Assembly: GCA_002315495.1 (NCBI GenBank)
Contig: DCGJ01000136.1
Location: forward strand, 1 to 9,457
Direction of reading: 5' to 3'
Length of the DNA stretch: 9,457 nucleotides
From: Lachnoclostridium sp. UBA1781
GTDB taxonomy: Bacteria > Bacillota > Clostridia > Lachnospirales > Lachnospiraceae
In this document: positions 8,007 to 9,457 of the stretch, in pieces
Position numbering within the stretch: the stretch's first letter is position 1
Layout of the letters: each line of letters starts with the position of its first letter
Made by a program: the position numbers and the translations under genes
The notes under the pieces: model-generated
What the model was told of the DNA's origin: nothing
Databases searched by the model: none
Seen by the model: the letters and a program-made list of their open reading frames with translations, nothing else

Positions 8007-8014
8007 CCCCCTTT
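8007..8014 (-). promoter_or_regulatory. Ribosome binding site fixing the 229-residue protein start
   Basis: AAAGGGGG lies 6 bases before the ATG at 7998-8000. It falls within the coding stretch that the upstream ATG (8016-8018) would use, favouring the shorter protein. Confidence 0.7.
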
Positions 8015-8043
8015 CCATAAAGCATCCCGTAATACAAGAAGTA

Positions 8044-8062
8044 CGGCAGGGAATCCCTGCCG
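8044..8062 (-). terminator. Intergenic hairpin, possible weak terminator or attenuator
   Basis: A perfect inverted repeat, CGGCAGGGA and TCCCTGCCG around one base, lies between the degenerate GGDEF gene and the following gene. It would fold as a G+C-rich stem of 7-8 pairs. On the minus strand it is followed by GTACTTCTTGTATT, which is T-rich but not a continuous tract, so termination would be partial. It could lower expression of the second gene or protect the 3' end of the first message. Confidence 0.55.
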
Positions 8063-8105
8063 CCTGTAAATTTCAAATCAATTTTGCCCTTATGCCGGGC
8101 TTTTC

Positions 8106-9227
8106 TTATGCGTAGTTCAGACGGTACTCCATCTTCTGCAAATGGTTCACCGTAATCGTGTTGTTCCCTACCATTCGAGATGTATAAAGTGCATTATCCG
8201 TAGCTTCCATAATCTCGGTGTAAGCGAAATCTTCCGTCTCTGCGTAAACCGCTCCGGAGGAAATCACGATTTCACGATTGGTCAGGCGACGCGCCTTCGT
8301 GCGAACCATCCGGCGAATCTCCACATCAATGTGACGAAGCTGGCTCTCCGAATCCACGGAGTTCAAAAACAGGGCAAAGGTATCTGCGGAAATGCGTCCC
8401 ACCACGTCGGCCTCTGCCGCATTTGCCGCAATTGCCTGGCCCACAACACGAATGACCTCGTCCTTCGTCTGACGGCCAAAATCTTCTTCCAAATCAAAAT
8501 AATCCGCTATGCTGAACATCATCATTGCACGATTGCTGTCCGAAGGTCCCATCTCGCACAAGTTGTCGCAGATATCATGGAAATTGGTCTTATTGTAAAC
8601 CTTTCCAACCTTGTCCATACCGGCCAGATTGGACAGCTGAAGGGCGTTATAGAAATTGGTGACACGAACCTTTGTGAGCGAGTACATAATCACAAAACTA
8701 AGCGCCACATTGATGGTTACGGAAAAAACATCATGCCACATAACCGATGCCTCGCGATTGATAAACGCAAGAATGATAAACACGGCTGAGAAGCCAAAAT
8801 TCATCCCGATGGTAATATATGGCGCGATATAGAAAATGCTCGGCGTAATCAGAAGACATGCGCAGAATATGGAGCTCGGCATCGTCAGATCAATCACCGT
8901 TGTCAGCGCGATAAAGACGGTATAATGGATGGCAACATAGGCCAGAACCAACCCCTGAACAATCATGTAATTACGAAGCTTTAACTTCTTCATGACAAGG
9001 GTGGAGACAGCTGCAATGCCATTCACGATAACAAGGAAGCGATGTGCCGGAAGAAAGGCTACATCCAGATCCGGAAACAGGGAAAGCAGATAATAACCAA
9101 ACAAAAGGAGCAACGCAATAAAGGCCGTGTGCTGCACCTTCTGCAGATTACCGGCCGTGATAAGCTTGCGATCATGCGCAAAATAGACATCTACGGTATT
9201 CCAAAACCGTCGCATGGATCTAGCCAT
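8106..9227 (-). CDS. Membrane protein with catalytically degenerate GGDEF domain
   Basis: A 373-residue protein with about six hydrophobic segments (roughly 33-51, 61-79, 86-112, 116-136, 138-155, 167-184) followed by a cytoplasmic GGDEF-type domain (about 198-365). The fold is clear from LAGMDKVGKVYNKTNF (201-216, matching the family LAxxDxLTGLxNRRxF), FGRQTKDEVIRVVG (250-263), GRISADTFALFL (277-288) and EATDNALYTSRMVGNNT (341-357). The active site is lost: GGDEF reads SADTF (280-284), the first metal aspartate is S239, the N-D pair is E247-E248, and the RxxD inhibitory site has A271. It should not make cyclic-di-GMP and may act as a binding or signalling scaffold. The start at 9225-9227 is chosen because AAAGGGG lies 6 bases upstream; an in-frame ATG 12 codons earlier has a poor site. 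It appears to be the first gene of a two-gene unit. Confidence 0.9.
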   Translation of the reverse strand: MARSMRRFWNTVDVYFAHDRKLITAGNLQKVQHTAFIALLLLFGYYLLSLFPDLDVAFLPAHRFLVIVNGIAAVSTLVMKKLKLRNYMIVQGLVLAYVAIHYTVFIALTTVIDLTMPSSIFCACLLITPSIFYIAPYITIGMNFGFSAVFIILAFINREASVMWHDVFSVTINVALSFVIMYSLTKVRVTNFYNALQLSNLAGMDKVGKVYNKTNFHDICDNLCEMGPSDSNRAMMMFSIADYFDLEEDFGRQTKDEVIRVVGQAIAANAAEADVVGRISADTFALFLNSVDSESQLRHIDVEIRRMVRTKARRLTNREIVISSGAVYAETEDFAYTEIMEATDNALYTSRMVGNNTITVNHLQKMEYRLNYA

Positions 9228-9233
9228 CGTTTT

Positions 9234-9240
9234 CCCCTTT
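9234..9240 (-). promoter_or_regulatory. Ribosome binding site fixing the GGDEF-like protein start
   Basis: AAAGGGG lies 6 bases before the ATG at 9225-9227, within the frame that an upstream ATG (9261-9263) would read, favouring the shorter protein. Confidence 0.7.
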
Positions 9241-9295
9241 CCCAAAAAAATCCCAATCAACATCTTGTGGTCTCACAAAAAGAAAACCCATAGTC

Positions 9296-9323
9296 ATTGT
9301 ACCATATAAAGAGCAAAATACAA
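9296..9323 (-). promoter_or_regulatory. Promoter of the degenerate GGDEF gene
   Basis: On the minus strand TTGTAT (9323-9318) is followed after 16 bases by TACAAT (9301-9296), preceded by TGG to give an extended -10. The predicted start of transcription is near 9289, about 60 bases before the chosen ATG. Confidence 0.6.
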
Positions 9324-9371
9324 GCGTTTTTTCGTGAAAAATCACATATTTTGTGGGGTGTTTTTCGGGTT

Positions 9372-9391
9372 ATCCACAAGAAGTTGTGGAT
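9372..9391. repeat. Inverted repeat containing a DnaA-box sequence
   Basis: ATCCACAA and TTGTGGAT form a perfect 8-bp dyad with a GAAG centre. Extended left by two bases it contains TTATCCACA (9370-9378), the full DnaA-box consensus; the opposite arm read in reverse is AAATCCACA, two bases off. It lies between the two divergent promoters, 25 bp ahead of the plus-strand -35. Confidence 0.5.
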
Positions 9392-9416
9392 TTGACGCTG
9401 TTTTCCGATTTTATGC

Positions 9417-9445
9417 TTGCACGTTTCGAAAAGTTTTGGTATGAT
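9417..9445 (+). promoter_or_regulatory. Divergent promoter pointing out of the window
   Basis: TTGCAC (9417-9422), a 17-base spacer, then TATGAT (9440-9445) preceded by TGG form an extended -10 promoter on the plus strand. The gene it would serve lies beyond base 9457 and cannot be identified here. Confidence 0.55.
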
Positions 9446-9457
9446 AGGCGTGTAAAT

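Noticed and set aside
8142..8789. Plus-strand open frame of 215 codons opposite the GGDEF-like gene
   Set aside because: It is antisense to a frame with clear family motifs; its composition is rich in H, C, N and R, as expected of a shadow translation.
9370..9391. Chromosomal replication origin
   Set aside because: There is one perfect and one poor DnaA box only, with no cluster, no clear unwinding element and no dnaA or dnaN gene in view.

Overview
The window is a stretch of bacterial chromosome from a Gram-positive Bacillota, most likely a Clostridia member of the Lachnospiraceae type. This rests on gene order (apt, rel, metallo-beta-lactamase-fold hydrolase, hemZ, hisS), strong AGGAGG-type ribosome binding sites, extended -10 promoters (TGnTAnnAT) and intermediate base composition. 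The family-level placement is inference. Every gene found lies on the minus strand, so transcription runs from high to low coordinates.

Right end (about 7250-9457): an apparent two-gene accessory unit. A promoter near 9296-9323 leads into a six-helix membrane protein with a C-terminal GGDEF fold whose catalytic residues are lost (about 9227-8106). Next comes an unrecognised membrane protein with two transmembrane helices and coiled coils (8000-7311). A strong intrinsic terminator follows at 7253-7294. A weaker hairpin (8044-8062) lies between the two genes. A second promoter points out of the window on the plus strand (9417-9445), so the 9330-9457 stretch is a divergent intergenic region. It carries an 8-bp inverted repeat that includes a perfect DnaA-box sequence.

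Centre and left (7250 to 1): a long, tightly packed operon with its own promoter (7221-7249), which overlaps a 25-bp dyad. In order of transcription it holds apt (adenine salvage), rel (bifunctional (p)ppGpp synthetase/hydrolase), a glyoxalase-II-like metallohydrolase, hemZ (radical SAM, coproporphyrinogen dehydrogenase family), a complete HD-GYP domain protein whose start overlaps the hemZ stop, and hisS (histidyl-tRNA synthetase), which runs off the left edge. Gaps are 10-bp overlap to 80 bp and no convincing terminator lies inside.

The apt-rel-hydrolase-hemZ-hisS order is familiar in Firmicutes and links purine salvage, the stringent response and translation. The noteworthy addition is an HD-GYP protein, probably a cyclic-di-GMP phosphodiesterase, in the same apparent transcript as the (p)ppGpp enzyme, with a degenerate GGDEF protein less than 1 kb upstream of the operon promoter. 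No RNA genes, CRISPR arrays, insertion sequences or phage genes were seen. No intergenic stretch exceeds about 230 bases.
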